Shown here: one piece after another, positions 7,099 to 14,691 of the stretch
Position numbering within the stretch: position 1 is the first letter of the stretch
Layout: the number at the start of each line of letters is the position of its first letter
DNA from: Methylaequor sp002691245
Lineage (GTDB): Bacteria; Pseudomonadota; Alphaproteobacteria; Methylaequorales; Methylaequoraceae
DNA: 16,921 nucleotides
NCBI GenBank assembly: GCA_002691245.1
Contig: NZHH01000050.1
Coordinates: forward strand, 1-16,921
Direction: 5' to 3'
The notes under the pieces: model-generated
The model's input: only the letters and a program-made list of their open reading frames with translations
The model's database searches: none
What the model was told of the DNA's origin: nothing
Position numbers and translations under genes: made by a program

Positions 7099-7930
7099 AG
7101 ATTACTACCAAATCTTCAGCTGTTTTTTTTTTTCATTACTTGGTTACCAGATCAAACTAGAATTACTTACAAATAGCATAGAAAATATTGTATTTTACAG
7201 ATCATTTTTTGGTACACTTTTGTTGTTGTCATTTTTCTTTTTTAATATCAAAGAATCTTTTACTAAAGATATTAATTCTAATAAAATTTTTATTCATATC
7301 CTTAGATCCATCTTTGGAGTTTTAGCTATGTATTTTGGTTATAATTCTCTTAATTATCTTACATTATCGCAGGCTAGTACTATAAGTTTTACTAAAGTTT
7401 TTTTTTCATCAATTTTAGCTTTTATAATTTTCAAAGAAAAAATTTCCTATTTAATTTTTTTTTTACTTCTGATTGGGTTTGTTGGAGTAATTTTNTTATC
7501 AGAACCACAAAATTTTAATAATAACCTAGGATTGTATATGGCTTTATTTTCAGCATTTTGTGTATCTGGAGGCATAATCTCAATCTCTTATCTAAGTAAA
7601 CATGAAAATACAAAAAAAATTCTTCTTTATCATTCCTTTATTTCCTCAGTAATATTTTTTTGTATATTTAACGAAAAAATTACTTTCAATTACTCTAATA
7701 TTCAAAATTACTTAATGATTACTATAACAGCTGTAATTGGACAATATTTTAACACAGAATCTTATAAGGATAACCCTACCAATAAAATTATGATTCTAAG
7801 TTACTCTAGAATAATTTTCTCGACAACATTAGGGGTCTTTCTATTGAATGAAAATTTAAGTATTTATAATATTCTTGGTATTATAATTATTATTTTAACT
7901 TCATTTATGATAACAAAAAAGAACAATTAA
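7085..7930 (+). CDS. EamA/DMT superfamily transporter (second of a tandem pair)
   Basis: This is another 281-aa, roughly ten-helix DMT protein. It shares with the preceding gene the RSFFG motif (near residue 39), LRSIFGV near 73, LSQASTISFTK near 97 and IIFKEKI after helix 4, which points to an old tandem duplication. The second repeat ends with VFLLNENLSIYNILG, a standard EamA C-terminal pattern. Transport function is inferred from the family; the substrate is unknown. The ATG lies inside the end of the first gene (14-bp overlap), so expression is probably coupled. The stop codon TAA (7928-7930) shares three bases with the stop codon of the convergent aldo/keto reductase. Base composition is extremely AT-rich with long T runs, reflecting the Phe/Ile-rich helices. 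Confidence 0.9.
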   Translation: MKKLKDYYQIFSCFFFSLLGYQIKLELLTNSIENIVFYRSFFGTLLLLSFFFFNIKESFTKDINSNKIFIHILRSIFGVLAMYFGYNSLNYLTLSQASTISFTKVFFSSILAFIIFKEKISYLIFFLLLIGFVGVIXLSEPQNFNNNLGLYMALFSAFCVSGGIISISYLSKHENTKKILLYHSFISSVIFFCIFNEKITFNYSNIQNYLMITITAVIGQYFNTESYKDNPTNKIMILSYSRIIFSTTLGVFLLNENLSIYNILGIIIIILTSFMITKKNN

Positions 7931-8967
7931 GGGCATGGAAATGGACATTCGTCNTGTATTTTGTCAATTTTTTCTAATAAATCTTCACTTAATTCTAAAT
8001 CGAAAGTTTTTATATTTTCATTTAGTTGGTCTAAATTGGTTGCTCCAATAATATTGCTTGTTACAAAAGGCCTGGAATTCACAAACCCTAATGCCATTTG
8101 AGTAGGGGTTAAACCTGACTCCCTTGCGAGTTCATTTAATTTTTCTGAGTATTTTACACCTTTTTCTTTAGTATATCTCGTATACATATTCTCATATAAT
8201 GTAAGCCTCCCTTTTGCAGGCTTTTTACCATCGTCATATTTACCTGTTAGCATTCCGAATGCTAATGGGGAATAAGCAAGTAACCCGCATTTTTCTCTTA
8301 TAGAAATTTCAGCTAAACCAACCTCATAGCTTCTATTTAGGAGTGAGTAGGGATTTTGAACTGACATAACTTTTGGTAAATTAAATTTTTCAGAAAGTGA
8401 AATAAATTTCATTAATCCCCACGAAGTTTCATTTGATAAACCTATATATTTTATTTTTCCAGCTTTGACTAACTCATCAAGAGCTTCGAGTTGAGTATGT
8501 AAATCTATAAAGTCTGACTCTTCCTGATGATTATAATTTAATTTTCCAAAAAAATTGGCTTTTCTGTCTGGCCAGTGAAGTTGATATAAGTCTATATAAT
8601 CTGTTTTAAGTCTTTCTAAGCTTCCATTAACAGCTTCATGAATTTGTTTTTTATTTAATCTTGTTTCTTCATTCCTAAACCATTTCATCCCAGATCTTCC
8701 TACAACTTTAGTCGCAAGAATAATTTTCTCTCGACATTTTTTTTGTTTAAGCCAGTTTCCAATTATTCTTTCTGTCGAACCCCATGTCTCTTTTCTTGGC
8801 GGAACAGAATAAAGTTCTGCTGTATCAAAGAAATTCACACCCTCATTGAAAGCAAAATCCATTTGTGCAAAACCTTCCTTTTCAGTGTTTTGCTCTCCCC
8901 ATGTCATTGTGCCCAAACATATAATACTTACTTTAGTATTTGTTGAACCTAGTGTTCGATATTTCAT
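7927..8967 (-). CDS. Aldo/keto reductase, Tas-like
   Basis: The 346-aa cytosolic enzyme reduces aldehydes or ketones with NADPH. The catalytic tetrad of the family is intact: Asp48 and Tyr53 in FFDTAELY, Lys87 in LATKV, and His131 in LYQLHWPD. The N-terminus (MKYRTLGSTNTKVSIICLGTM) and the inserted ...ETWGSTERIIGNWLK and NQKxxMQ-type region match the Tas branch of the family; the end CPFPCP resembles the Pro-rich tail of Tas. The physiological substrate cannot be told. GAGGAAA lies about 8 nt before the ATG, a strong ribosome site. The gene stands alone, is divergent from the Bax-inhibitor-1 gene across 98 bp, and ends nested with the stop of the second EamA gene. Confidence 0.93.
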   Translation of the reverse strand: MKYRTLGSTNTKVSIICLGTMTWGEQNTEKEGFAQMDFAFNEGVNFFDTAELYSVPPRKETWGSTERIIGNWLKQKKCREKIILATKVVGRSGMKWFRNEETRLNKKQIHEAVNGSLERLKTDYIDLYQLHWPDRKANFFGKLNYNHQEESDFIDLHTQLEALDELVKAGKIKYIGLSNETSWGLMKFISLSEKFNLPKVMSVQNPYSLLNRSYEVGLAEISIREKCGLLAYSPLAFGMLTGKYDDGKKPAKGRLTLYENMYTRYTKEKGVKYSEKLNELARESGLTPTQMALGFVNSRPFVTSNIIGATNLDQLNENIKTFDLELSEDLLEKIDKIXDECPFPCP

Positions 8968-8995
8968 AATAAATTTCCTCTTGACTTAAAAAAAT

Positions 8996-9024
8996 TGTAA
9001 CATATTTAAACTAGTGTATAAAAG
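8996..9024 (-). promoter_or_regulatory. Probable promoter of the aldo/keto reductase gene
   Basis: On the minus strand TTTATA (9019-9024) is followed 17 nt later by TACAAT (8996-9001), preceded by TG-T like an extended -10. It would give a short leader of about 20-25 nt carrying the GAGGAAA ribosome site. The -35 box is weak. It is back to back with the promoter of the divergent gene. Confidence 0.35.
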
Positions 9025-9033
9025 TAGTATAAT
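9005..9033 (+). promoter_or_regulatory. Probable promoter of the Bax-inhibitor-1 family gene
   Basis: A perfect TATAAT (9028-9033) is preceded at 17 nt by the weak TTTAAA (9005-9010). An alternative pair is TTGACT (8981-8986) with TATTTA (9003-9008). The -10 lies within a palindrome, AGTATAATACT (9026-9036), itself inside wider arms AAAAGTA/TACTTTT (9020-9039), which could be a repressor site or chance in AT-rich DNA. AAAGGAG at 9053-9059 is the ribosome site for ATG 9066. Confidence 0.4.
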
Positions 9034-9065
9034 ACTTTTAATTATATCATTTAAAGGAGTATATA

Positions 9066-9797
9066 ATGGCTTACGATTATGAAAGAGATGTGAAGGCTAG
9101 AAGTTCTGCTGGAGAAATAGACCTGGGTCTTAAGGCATATATGAATAAGGTTTACACATTCATGGCGGTAGGATTGGCTCTCACCGGAGTTATTGCTCAT
9201 CTTACTTCGACTATGGCTTTCGATTTTAAAACTAATACAATGACAGCTTTTGGGAACGCTATTTATGGTTCACCACTTGCTTTTATAATAATGCTTGCAC
9301 CATTAGGGTTCATAATAGCTCTCAATATGGGTATAGCAAGGATGAAAGAAAGCACAGTCCAAGTTTTATTTTGGGCCTTTGCCGCAGTTATGGGCTTATC
9401 TTTATCTTCAATCTTTATACAATATACTGGAGAATCAGTTGCAAGAGTTTTCTTTATTTCTGCTGCAGCGTTTGGAGCTTTAAGTTTATATGGTTACACT
9501 ACAAAAAAAGATTTAACCGGATGGGGTTCCTTTTTATTCATCGGTCTAATTGGTATATTAATAGCATCTATAGTTAATATTTTTGTAGCAAGTTCAGCGC
9601 TTCAATTTGGAATTTCCGTAATAGGTGTTTTAGTCTTTGCAGGTCTTACAGCATATGATACACAAAGAATTAAGGCTATGTACTTTGATAATTCTGGTCA
9701 GGAGGGTAAGAAAGCAATAATGGGTGCTTTAACTCTCTATTTAGACTTTATTAACTTATTTATTATGTTGATCCAACTTTTCGGTCAAAGAAGATAG
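9066..9797 (+). CDS. Bax inhibitor-1 / YccA family membrane protein
   Basis: The 243-aa protein has a short soluble N-terminus (about 25 residues), then seven membrane helices, the architecture of the BI-1 (TMBIM, UPF0005) family. Landmarks are DLGLKAYMNKVYTFMAVGLALTG near the first helix, the long central hydrophobic core, and the C-terminal GLTAYDTQRIKAMY plus ALTLYLDFINLFIMLIQLFG. The conserved acidic residues of the last segments (AYDTQ and YLDFINLF) correspond to the pH-sensing di-aspartyl region of the bacterial homologue YetJ, a calcium-leak channel. E. coli YccA of this family restrains the FtsH protease. AAAGGAG is 7 nt upstream. The gene has less skewed codon use than its neighbours, suggesting good expression. 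It ends in a strong terminator, so it is probably monocistronic. Confidence 0.95.
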   Translation: MAYDYERDVKARSSAGEIDLGLKAYMNKVYTFMAVGLALTGVIAHLTSTMAFDFKTNTMTAFGNAIYGSPLAFIIMLAPLGFIIALNMGIARMKESTVQVLFWAFAAVMGLSLSSIFIQYTGESVARVFFISAAAFGALSLYGYTTKKDLTGWGSFLFIGLIGILIASIVNIFVASSALQFGISVIGVLVFAGLTAYDTQRIKAMYFDNSGQEGKKAIMGALTLYLDFINLFIMLIQLFGQRR

Positions 9798-9801
9798 GTA
9801 A

Positions 9802-9846
9802 TAGCTGGTCACAATTAAATATTTTGTAGGCCAGCTAGCTTTTTTT
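9802..9846 (+). terminator. Intrinsic terminator after the Bax-inhibitor-1 gene
   Basis: TAGCTGGTC (9802-9810) pairs with GGCCAGCTA (9829-9837), 9 bp with one G-U pair. The loop can add an ACAA/TTGT pairing. A run of seven T (9840-9846) follows. This is the clearest gene-end terminator in the window. It ends exactly where the GTG start of the next gene begins. Confidence 0.85.
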
Positions 9847-10524
9847 GTGAGATCTAAGTCTTCAGCCCTATTTTTATTCCTTCTGATACTTCTCTCTTGG
9901 TCAGTAGAATCCAAAAACTATATGCCTGATGATATTAAGTTTAATGTATATAGAAATTCAAGTCTTATCGGTTTCCACAACTTAAGTTTTTCACAACTCG
10001 ATGATGGTATAAAGGCTGAAATAGAAATTAAATTTGAAGTTACTTTTCTCGGTTTCGTTGTTTATGACTACTATCATAAAAATGTTGAGGTATGGTCAGA
10101 TGGGAAATTAAACACACTTGAAACTTTTACCGACAAAAATGGTGAAGAGCTATCGTGTAAAGTCAGCAAATCAAAAGATACTTATAATATAACTGGAACA
10201 TCTAGAGAAACACTATCGGATGAAACTATAATACCTACAAGTTATTGGAGAAGTGAATTAATTGAAGGAGTTGAAAAGAAAACACTTAATACGCAAGATT
10301 GCAGTATTATTAATTTTACGATTGAACCATTAGGGAAAAAGATGATTTATAATAATAAAGTTAAAACTGATCACTATAAACTTAAAGGAAAAGAATCAAC
10401 TGGAGAGGATGTTATTATTGATATTTGGTATGATAAGTTCGGTAGATGGGTAAAAATGATCTTCATAAAAGATGGAAGTGAAATAGAGTACATATCAAAA
10501 AAATTTGATAAAAATAATGAGTAA
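9847..10524 (+). CDS. DUF6134 family exported protein
   Basis: The 225-aa product starts with a basic then hydrophobic stretch (MRSKSSALFLFLLILLSWSVES), a signal peptide probably cut near residue 22-25. The mature part follows the DUF6134 pattern: IKFNVYRNSSLIGFHNLSF, a repeated beta-strand region, WSDGKLNTLETFTDKNGEE, PTSYWRSELIEG, and DIWYDKFGRWVKMIF near the end. The function of the family is unknown; the fold looks all-beta and periplasmic, perhaps ligand- or lipid-binding. The only start giving a signal peptide is GTG 9847, which has no ribosome site and lies directly after the T-run of the upstream terminator. How it is expressed is therefore unclear. It overlaps the next gene by 8 bp and leads a three-gene operon. 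Confidence 0.75.
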   Translation: MRSKSSALFLFLLILLSWSVESKNYMPDDIKFNVYRNSSLIGFHNLSFSQLDDGIKAEIEIKFEVTFLGFVVYDYYHKNVEVWSDGKLNTLETFTDKNGEELSCKVSKSKDTYNITGTSRETLSDETIIPTSYWRSELIEGVEKKTLNTQDCSIINFTIEPLGKKMIYNNKVKTDHYKLKGKESTGEDVIIDIWYDKFGRWVKMIFIKDGSEIEYISKKFDKNNE

Positions 10525-11263
10525 GGTTTGTTGGATTACTGGAGGAGGCTCTGGAATTGGTGCTGAACTTGCCAAAATTTTGTCGAAAGATAAATATATT
10601 GTTTATATTAGTGGAAGAACAAAATCAAAATTAGGTAATATAGCTAGAAATAATAAATCAATTATTCCAGTGCCTGGAGATGTTTCTTCTTTGAAAGATT
10701 GCAAAAAAATTGTAAACACTATCCATAAAAAATTTAAGAAAATAAACTTAGTAGTGATGAATGCAGCTACTTATTCTCCGGGTTCAATGGAAACTTTAAA
10801 TGTAGATGAAATAAAGAAGGTTATTGACATAAACTTAATGGGTGTAATCAATTGTCTTTCTTCAGTTATAAGTAAAATGAAAAAAAATAAAGGAGGGCAC
10901 TTAATGATAGTCTCATCACCAGCAGGCTATCGTGGTCTCCCAGGTGCCGGAATTTACGGTGTAACAAAATCAGCTGTAACCTTCCTAGCTGAAACTATTA
11001 AATTGGAATATGAAAAATTTAATATTAAGGTACAAGTAGTTCACCCAGGTTTTGTAAAAACACCAATGACAGATAAGAATCAGTTCAAGATGCCATTTCT
11101 TATTACGCCTGAAAAAGCAGCTCATAAAATTGCTGATAAAATTAATACCAACGATTTTGAAATTTATTTTCCTAAAAGATTAATATTAGTTATGAAACTA
11201 TTAAAATTTTTTCCAAACAAACTATATTTCAAGTTAATTAGAAAACTAATACAACTACCGTGA
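10517..11263 (+). CDS. Short-chain dehydrogenase/reductase
   Basis: This is a 248-aa classical SDR. The cofactor motif TGGGSGIG is at residues 8-15, the adenine-site Asp at 55 (PGDVSS), NAAT at 82-85 in place of NNAG, the structural Asn at 106, catalytic Ser at 133/134 (VSSPAG), and YGVTK with Tyr147 and Lys151. An Arg after the second strand (SGRTK) favours NADPH. After the core (PGFVKTPMTDKNQF) a C-terminal extension rich in Lys and hydrophobic residues may sit on the membrane. In RpoE-ChrR-type clusters an SDR accompanies the CFA-like enzyme; a fatty-acid or aldehyde substrate is an inference. I start it at ATG 10517, inside the end of the DUF6134 gene, rather than at TTG 10505. Its stop overlaps the next start as GTGA. 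Confidence 0.92.
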   Translation: MSKVCWITGGGSGIGAELAKILSKDKYIVYISGRTKSKLGNIARNNKSIIPVPGDVSSLKDCKKIVNTIHKKFKKINLVVMNAATYSPGSMETLNVDEIKKVIDINLMGVINCLSSVISKMKKNKGGHLMIVSSPAGYRGLPGAGIYGVTKSAVTFLAETIKLEYEKFNIKVQVVHPGFVKTPMTDKNQFKMPFLITPEKAAHKIADKINTNDFEIYFPKRLILVMKLLKFFPNKLYFKLIRKLIQLP

Positions 11264-11667
11264 TAAAAAACGTTATTAATAAATACCAAAATGCTTTTGA
11301 AAACTTAGAGGTTAAGAATATTCATTGCTTATTAAATCTAGTTGACGATAAAGTGATCTTCGAAGATCCATTCAACAAAATAATTGGTAAAGATAATCTA
11401 AAGAAACTTTTTTTAGAAATGTTTAAAAAATTACAAAAGCCTAAGTTCAAAGTTTTGAATATTTTTTATAAACAAGATTTGGCAATTATTAAGTGGAAAT
11501 TCTCCTGTAAAATATTTAGACGAGATATTTGCTTTGATGGCCTTAGTGAGGTAACCGTTGAAAATGGAAAAATTAAAAAGCATTTGGATTTTTGGGATTC
11601 TGGGAAAAACTTTTATACACAAATTCCAGTGTTTGGAAAAATATTCAAAAAAATTCATAATATATAA
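11260..11667 (+). CDS. NTF2/SnoaL-like small protein
   Basis: The 135-aa product shows the cone-shaped NTF2 fold pattern. An N-terminal helix (YQNAFENLEVKNIHCLLNLVDDKVIFEDPFN) is followed by GKDNLKKLFLEMFKKLQKPKF and four beta-strands ending in GKIKKHLDFWDSG. The DxxFEDPF region and late HLDFWD aspartate resemble SnoaL-like nuclear-transport-factor-2 family proteins found beside the same SDR in marine RpoE-ChrR-type clusters. Such proteins may be small enzymes or binding subunits; no catalytic role is proven here. The GTG start overlaps the SDR stop (GTGA, 11260-11263), so translation is coupled. It ends 1 bp from the end of the convergent DUF3833 gene, with no terminator between them. Confidence 0.8.
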   Translation: MIKNVINKYQNAFENLEVKNIHCLLNLVDDKVIFEDPFNKIIGKDNLKKLFLEMFKKLQKPKFKVLNIFYKQDLAIIKWKFSCKIFRRDICFDGLSEVTVENGKIKKHLDFWDSGKNFYTQIPVFGKIFKKIHNI

Positions 11668-11668
11668 T

Positions 11669-12187
11669 TCATTTTTTAAATGTTATTGAAACTACACCCA
11701 AAACTATCCCCCACTTTTTAACTTCAGCCCTATTCATTAAGATGTTATCATCTTGCAAGAACATCCAATCATCAAAATCTACTGCTACTGTGGATTCTTT
11801 TACTTTTAAATTAAGCTTGTATTTCCAATTCAAAGCATTTCCAGAGGAAATACCTGTAGCTTCTCCTATGACATCATCGGCTGTTCCTGAATATTTATTA
11901 TTACCTAGAATCTTAATACTCCAAATTCTAGATTCTTTTTCACCATCATTATAAATAAATTTTTCATCAAGGGTCAGAGTATCATTATCTATAGTTCCTG
12001 TTATATCGACTTTAAACGACCTTTTTAAATTACCAAATCTGTCATGAAACATACCCCATGCTTTTGTCTTACCATCAAAATAATCTTCAAGAACAAACTT
12101 AGGCGTTTCGTTTTCAAAATTCTTTAGATTCATATCATTCGCACAAGATAAGAGGGTTAAAGTTAATAATAAGAAAAATAATCTCAT
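11669..12187 (-). CDS. DUF3833 family lipoprotein
   Basis: The 172-aa protein has a lipoprotein signal peptide, MRLFFLLLTLTLLSCAND, with the lipobox ending at Cys15, so it is probably lipid-anchored in the envelope. The mature part (LEDYFDGKTKAWGMFHDRFGNLKRSFKVDITGT, then DEKFIYNDGEKESRIWSI and DWMFLQDDNILMNRAEVKKWG) follows the DUF3833 pattern closely. It looks like a lipocalin-like beta barrel. Function is unknown, but the family recurs next to DUF1365, CFA-like and COG2907 genes, so a role in handling the modified lipid or its precursor is a reasonable guess. It is last in the five-gene minus-strand operon, 21 nt after the transporter gene. Confidence 0.88.
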   Translation of the reverse strand: MRLFFLLLTLTLLSCANDMNLKNFENETPKFVLEDYFDGKTKAWGMFHDRFGNLKRSFKVDITGTIDNDTLTLDEKFIYNDGEKESRIWSIKILGNNKYSGTADDVIGEATGISSGNALNWKYKLNLKVKESTVAVDFDDWMFLQDDNILMNRAEVKKWGIVLGVVSITFKK

Positions 12188-12208
12188 TTATTAAATATAT
12201 TATTTTTT

Positions 12209-13486
12209 TTAATCATTAACAGTAATAATTTTTTGTACTTTTTTTAATTCACTTTCTCCAAAAGTAAAATTTTTGAGCAGAAAAGCTGCGGCTACTTTAA
12301 GTATGACGGGAATTAATGCATAGCTTAGAATTATAAAAATTTTACTTTCTCTAGAAACTATCTCGTTGGTATCAAAATTTAATAATCCTAATACACCAAA
12401 TATAAAAATGCTTGCTAATGCAAATGAAATTTTATTTAAGAATGTCAATACAGAGAACATTACTCCAGACATATCTTTTTTAAATTTCATTCTGTGATAG
12501 TCTATTAAGTCTGCTTGAATAGACATTGGAAGAAGAAGGTCTGCTCCAAGGCATAATCCTGTCAAACATGAAATAACAATGAATAAATTTAGATCCCCTT
12601 TATCTAAAAAAATCACAAATAAGAAAATCAATGCAGATATTATCAATGATATTCTCCATGCTAAAACTTTATTTGTTTTCTTAGAAAGGAACGTCCAAAA
12701 AGGAACGCCTAAAACAGCAAATAAAAAATAGTAAAATAACGTTATTTGTCTATCATAATCATCTCCTCCAAGGATGTAAGAAATATAAAACACGAAAAGT
12801 ACCATCGGAAAGACATTTGCAAGCGTGTTTAAAAACCATACAAAAATAAGCCTTCTTATTTTATTATTTTTATAAATATTTTTAAAATTGATTGCTGAAA
12901 AATTATTCTGTTTATTAGATCTCTCATCTTTAATACGTATTGTAAAAAATAATAACCCCACAAACCCAGATATTATTGCCAGATCTACCAATTTGCTAAC
13001 AAGTTCTACATTATCTACATTTAAGATTATTGGGAGAAGAAGCGATGAAAATAACCCCAGAAGAACAAAGAATTCTCGAGTTGCACTCAGTCTAGTTCTT
13101 TTATGATAACTCCTTTCTAAATTATATCCAATTGATAGATAAGGTATTTGGAATATTGTCCATCCTGTATACAAAACTACAATCCATATAAGTAAATGTT
13201 CATTTCCAGGTATTTCATTTACCTTAAATAGTTTATAAAGAGCGACCCCTGAAAGTATCCCTCCGATTATCAACCATATTTTCCTTGAAAAAAAATTTTT
13301 ATCATTTACCCAACCCATTAACGGGTCGGTGGTGATATCTATTAATTTTGCTGCAAACAGTATAACTCCAATTATAGCTATATCCATTTCATATACTTCA
13401 GAGTATAGAGCAGGAAGAAATACCATAACCGGAAAAGTTGGTATTGCGAATGCAAACGCCGGTAAAGAATAAAATAAATATTTCAT
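12209..13486 (-). CDS. MFS transporter of the GPH (glycoside-pentoside-hexuronide:cation symporter) type
   Basis: The 425-aa protein has about 12 membrane helices. The motif DITTDPLMGWVNDKNFFSRK (residues 50-69) between helices 2 and 3 is characteristic of the GPH branch of the major facilitator superfamily, and GADLLLPMSIQADLIDYHRM in the second half matches its helix 8-9 region. GPH proteins usually carry sugars with a cation. In this gene setting, however, the relatives found beside COG2907, DUF1365 and CFA-like genes are more plausibly lipid or lysolipid transporters (compare MFSD2A and LplT-like members of MFS), which is inference. It starts 14 nt after the CFA-like gene and is followed 21 nt later by the DUF3833 lipoprotein. 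No ribosome site is obvious; transcription is from the operon. Confidence 0.88.
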   Translation of the reverse strand: MKYLFYSLPAFAFAIPTFPVMVFLPALYSEVYEMDIAIIGVILFAAKLIDITTDPLMGWVNDKNFFSRKIWLIIGGILSGVALYKLFKVNEIPGNEHLLIWIVVLYTGWTIFQIPYLSIGYNLERSYHKRTRLSATREFFVLLGLFSSLLLPIILNVDNVELVSKLVDLAIISGFVGLLFFTIRIKDERSNKQNNFSAINFKNIYKNNKIRRLIFVWFLNTLANVFPMVLFVFYISYILGGDDYDRQITLFYYFLFAVLGVPFWTFLSKKTNKVLAWRISLIISALIFLFVIFLDKGDLNLFIVISCLTGLCLGADLLLPMSIQADLIDYHRMKFKKDMSGVMFSVLTFLNKISFALASIFIFGVLGLLNFDTNEIVSRESKIFIILSYALIPVILKVAAAFLLKNFTFGESELKKVQKIITVND

Positions 13487-13500
13487 TTTCTAAATAATAT

Positions 13501-14691
13501 TTAATTCTTTTTTATTAAAAATTGACCGACATCTATATTTCGAGACCTAAAACCGCCCTCACAATAACTTAAATAATAATTCCACATTCTTAAGAATGTG
13601 TCATTGAAACCTTGGGACTTAATCTCATTCAACGAATCTTGGAATAAAGACCTCCACCTTTTGAGTGTTTCGGCATAATCTAGACCAAACATATTTTTTT
13701 TATCTATATAAAGTCCTTCATTTGCCATAATTTCATTAATTGCTGAAATTGATGGTAGCATTCCACCCGGAAATATGTAGGTCTGTATAAAGTCAGGAAA
13801 CTTCCTGTATGTTTGAAAAAACTTTTCATCAATTGTAATCGTTTGAAGCCCAATACAACCATTGGGCTTAAGATTCTCATAGAGTTTTTTAAAAAATATA
13901 CTCCAATACTTAACCCCAACAGCTTCAAACATTTCTATAGATACAATCTTATCAAACTTCCCATTCAAATCTCTGTAGTCTATTAGCTTCACGTCAACTT
14001 TTTCTTTTAAACGCTTCTTCTCAATTTTGCTTTTGACTGCAGTATACTGATTCTTAGAAATTGTAATCGCAGTCACATTTGCCTTATAATTGATCGCTAA
14101 AAATTCTGAGAATCCACCCCAACCACAACCAACTTCAAGTACACTATCGCCAGGTTTAATATTAACAAGTTCAGCAAGATTCTTATACTTATTTATTTGG
14201 GCTGATTGAAGTGACTGAGTTTTTGTTTTAAAAATTGCTGACGAATATGTCATGGTTTCATCTAGCCAGGATTTATAAAACTTATTTCCTAGATCGTAAT
14301 GATAGTGAATATTTTTTTTAGACCCTTTTTTAGTATTACCATTTAAAAAGTGTTTGAGTCTTAGATATAAGATTATGTACCATCTTCCCCTTATAAAGCT
14401 AGAAAATTGATGGAAGTTTTTCGCACCCCACTCGAGAAAGCTAGTTAAGTTTGTTGTTTCCCAATTTTTATCAATATAACTCTCTGCCCATCCTAAATCT
14501 CCTCTGTTAAAAAAATCATCTAAGCATTTTTTGTTAATAATGTTTATTTCAGCTTTCGGACCATTTTCAGGAGCTTGATAATCAAGAATCTTTTTATTTT
14601 GATATAGAACAGATATTTTGCCAAATCTACTTTGTCTTAATACGGATAGAAAAAGGTCAACTTTTCTCTTATATTCTCTATCTTCTCTCAT
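13501..14691 (-). CDS. Cyclopropane-fatty-acid-synthase-like SAM-dependent methyltransferase
   Basis: The 396-aa enzyme transfers a methyl from S-adenosylmethionine to an unsaturated acyl chain of a membrane phospholipid. Landmarks are HYDLGNKFY (131-139), the SAM motif VLEVGCGWGG (184-193), AITISKNQ (208-215), SIEMFEAVG (251-259) and YIFPGGMLPS (305-314). Two residues that, from memory, bind the catalytic bicarbonate in E. coli Cfa (Cys139 and His266) read differently: YSSA at 149-152 and LQTITI at 282-287. This suggests the RpoE-cluster subfamily, some members of which methylate without closing a cyclopropane ring, as in furan fatty acid synthesis of Rhodobacter. Its ATG lies 14 bp inside the frameshift-corrected end of the DUF1365 gene. 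In R. sphaeroides CfaA takes part in the singlet-oxygen response. Confidence 0.92.
   Translation of the reverse strand: MREDREYKRKVDLFLSVLRQSRFGKISVLYQNKKILDYQAPENGPKAEINIINKKCLDDFFNRGDLGWAESYIDKNWETTNLTSFLEWGAKNFHQFSSFIRGRWYIILYLRLKHFLNGNTKKGSKKNIHYHYDLGNKFYKSWLDETMTYSSAIFKTKTQSLQSAQINKYKNLAELVNIKPGDSVLEVGCGWGGFSEFLAINYKANVTAITISKNQYTAVKSKIEKKRLKEKVDVKLIDYRDLNGKFDKIVSIEMFEAVGVKYWSIFFKKLYENLKPNGCIGLQTITIDEKFFQTYRKFPDFIQTYIFPGGMLPSISAINEIMANEGLYIDKKNMFGLDYAETLKRWRSLFQDSLNEIKSQGFNDTFLRMWNYYLSYCEGGFRSRNIDVGQFLIKKN

Noticed and set aside
8743..8946. Plus-strand frame inside the aldo/keto reductase gene.
   Set aside because: It lies wholly antisense to a well-supported enzyme and its product resembles nothing; the same applies to similar internal frames in the FAD, argG, DUF3833 and flavoprotein genes.
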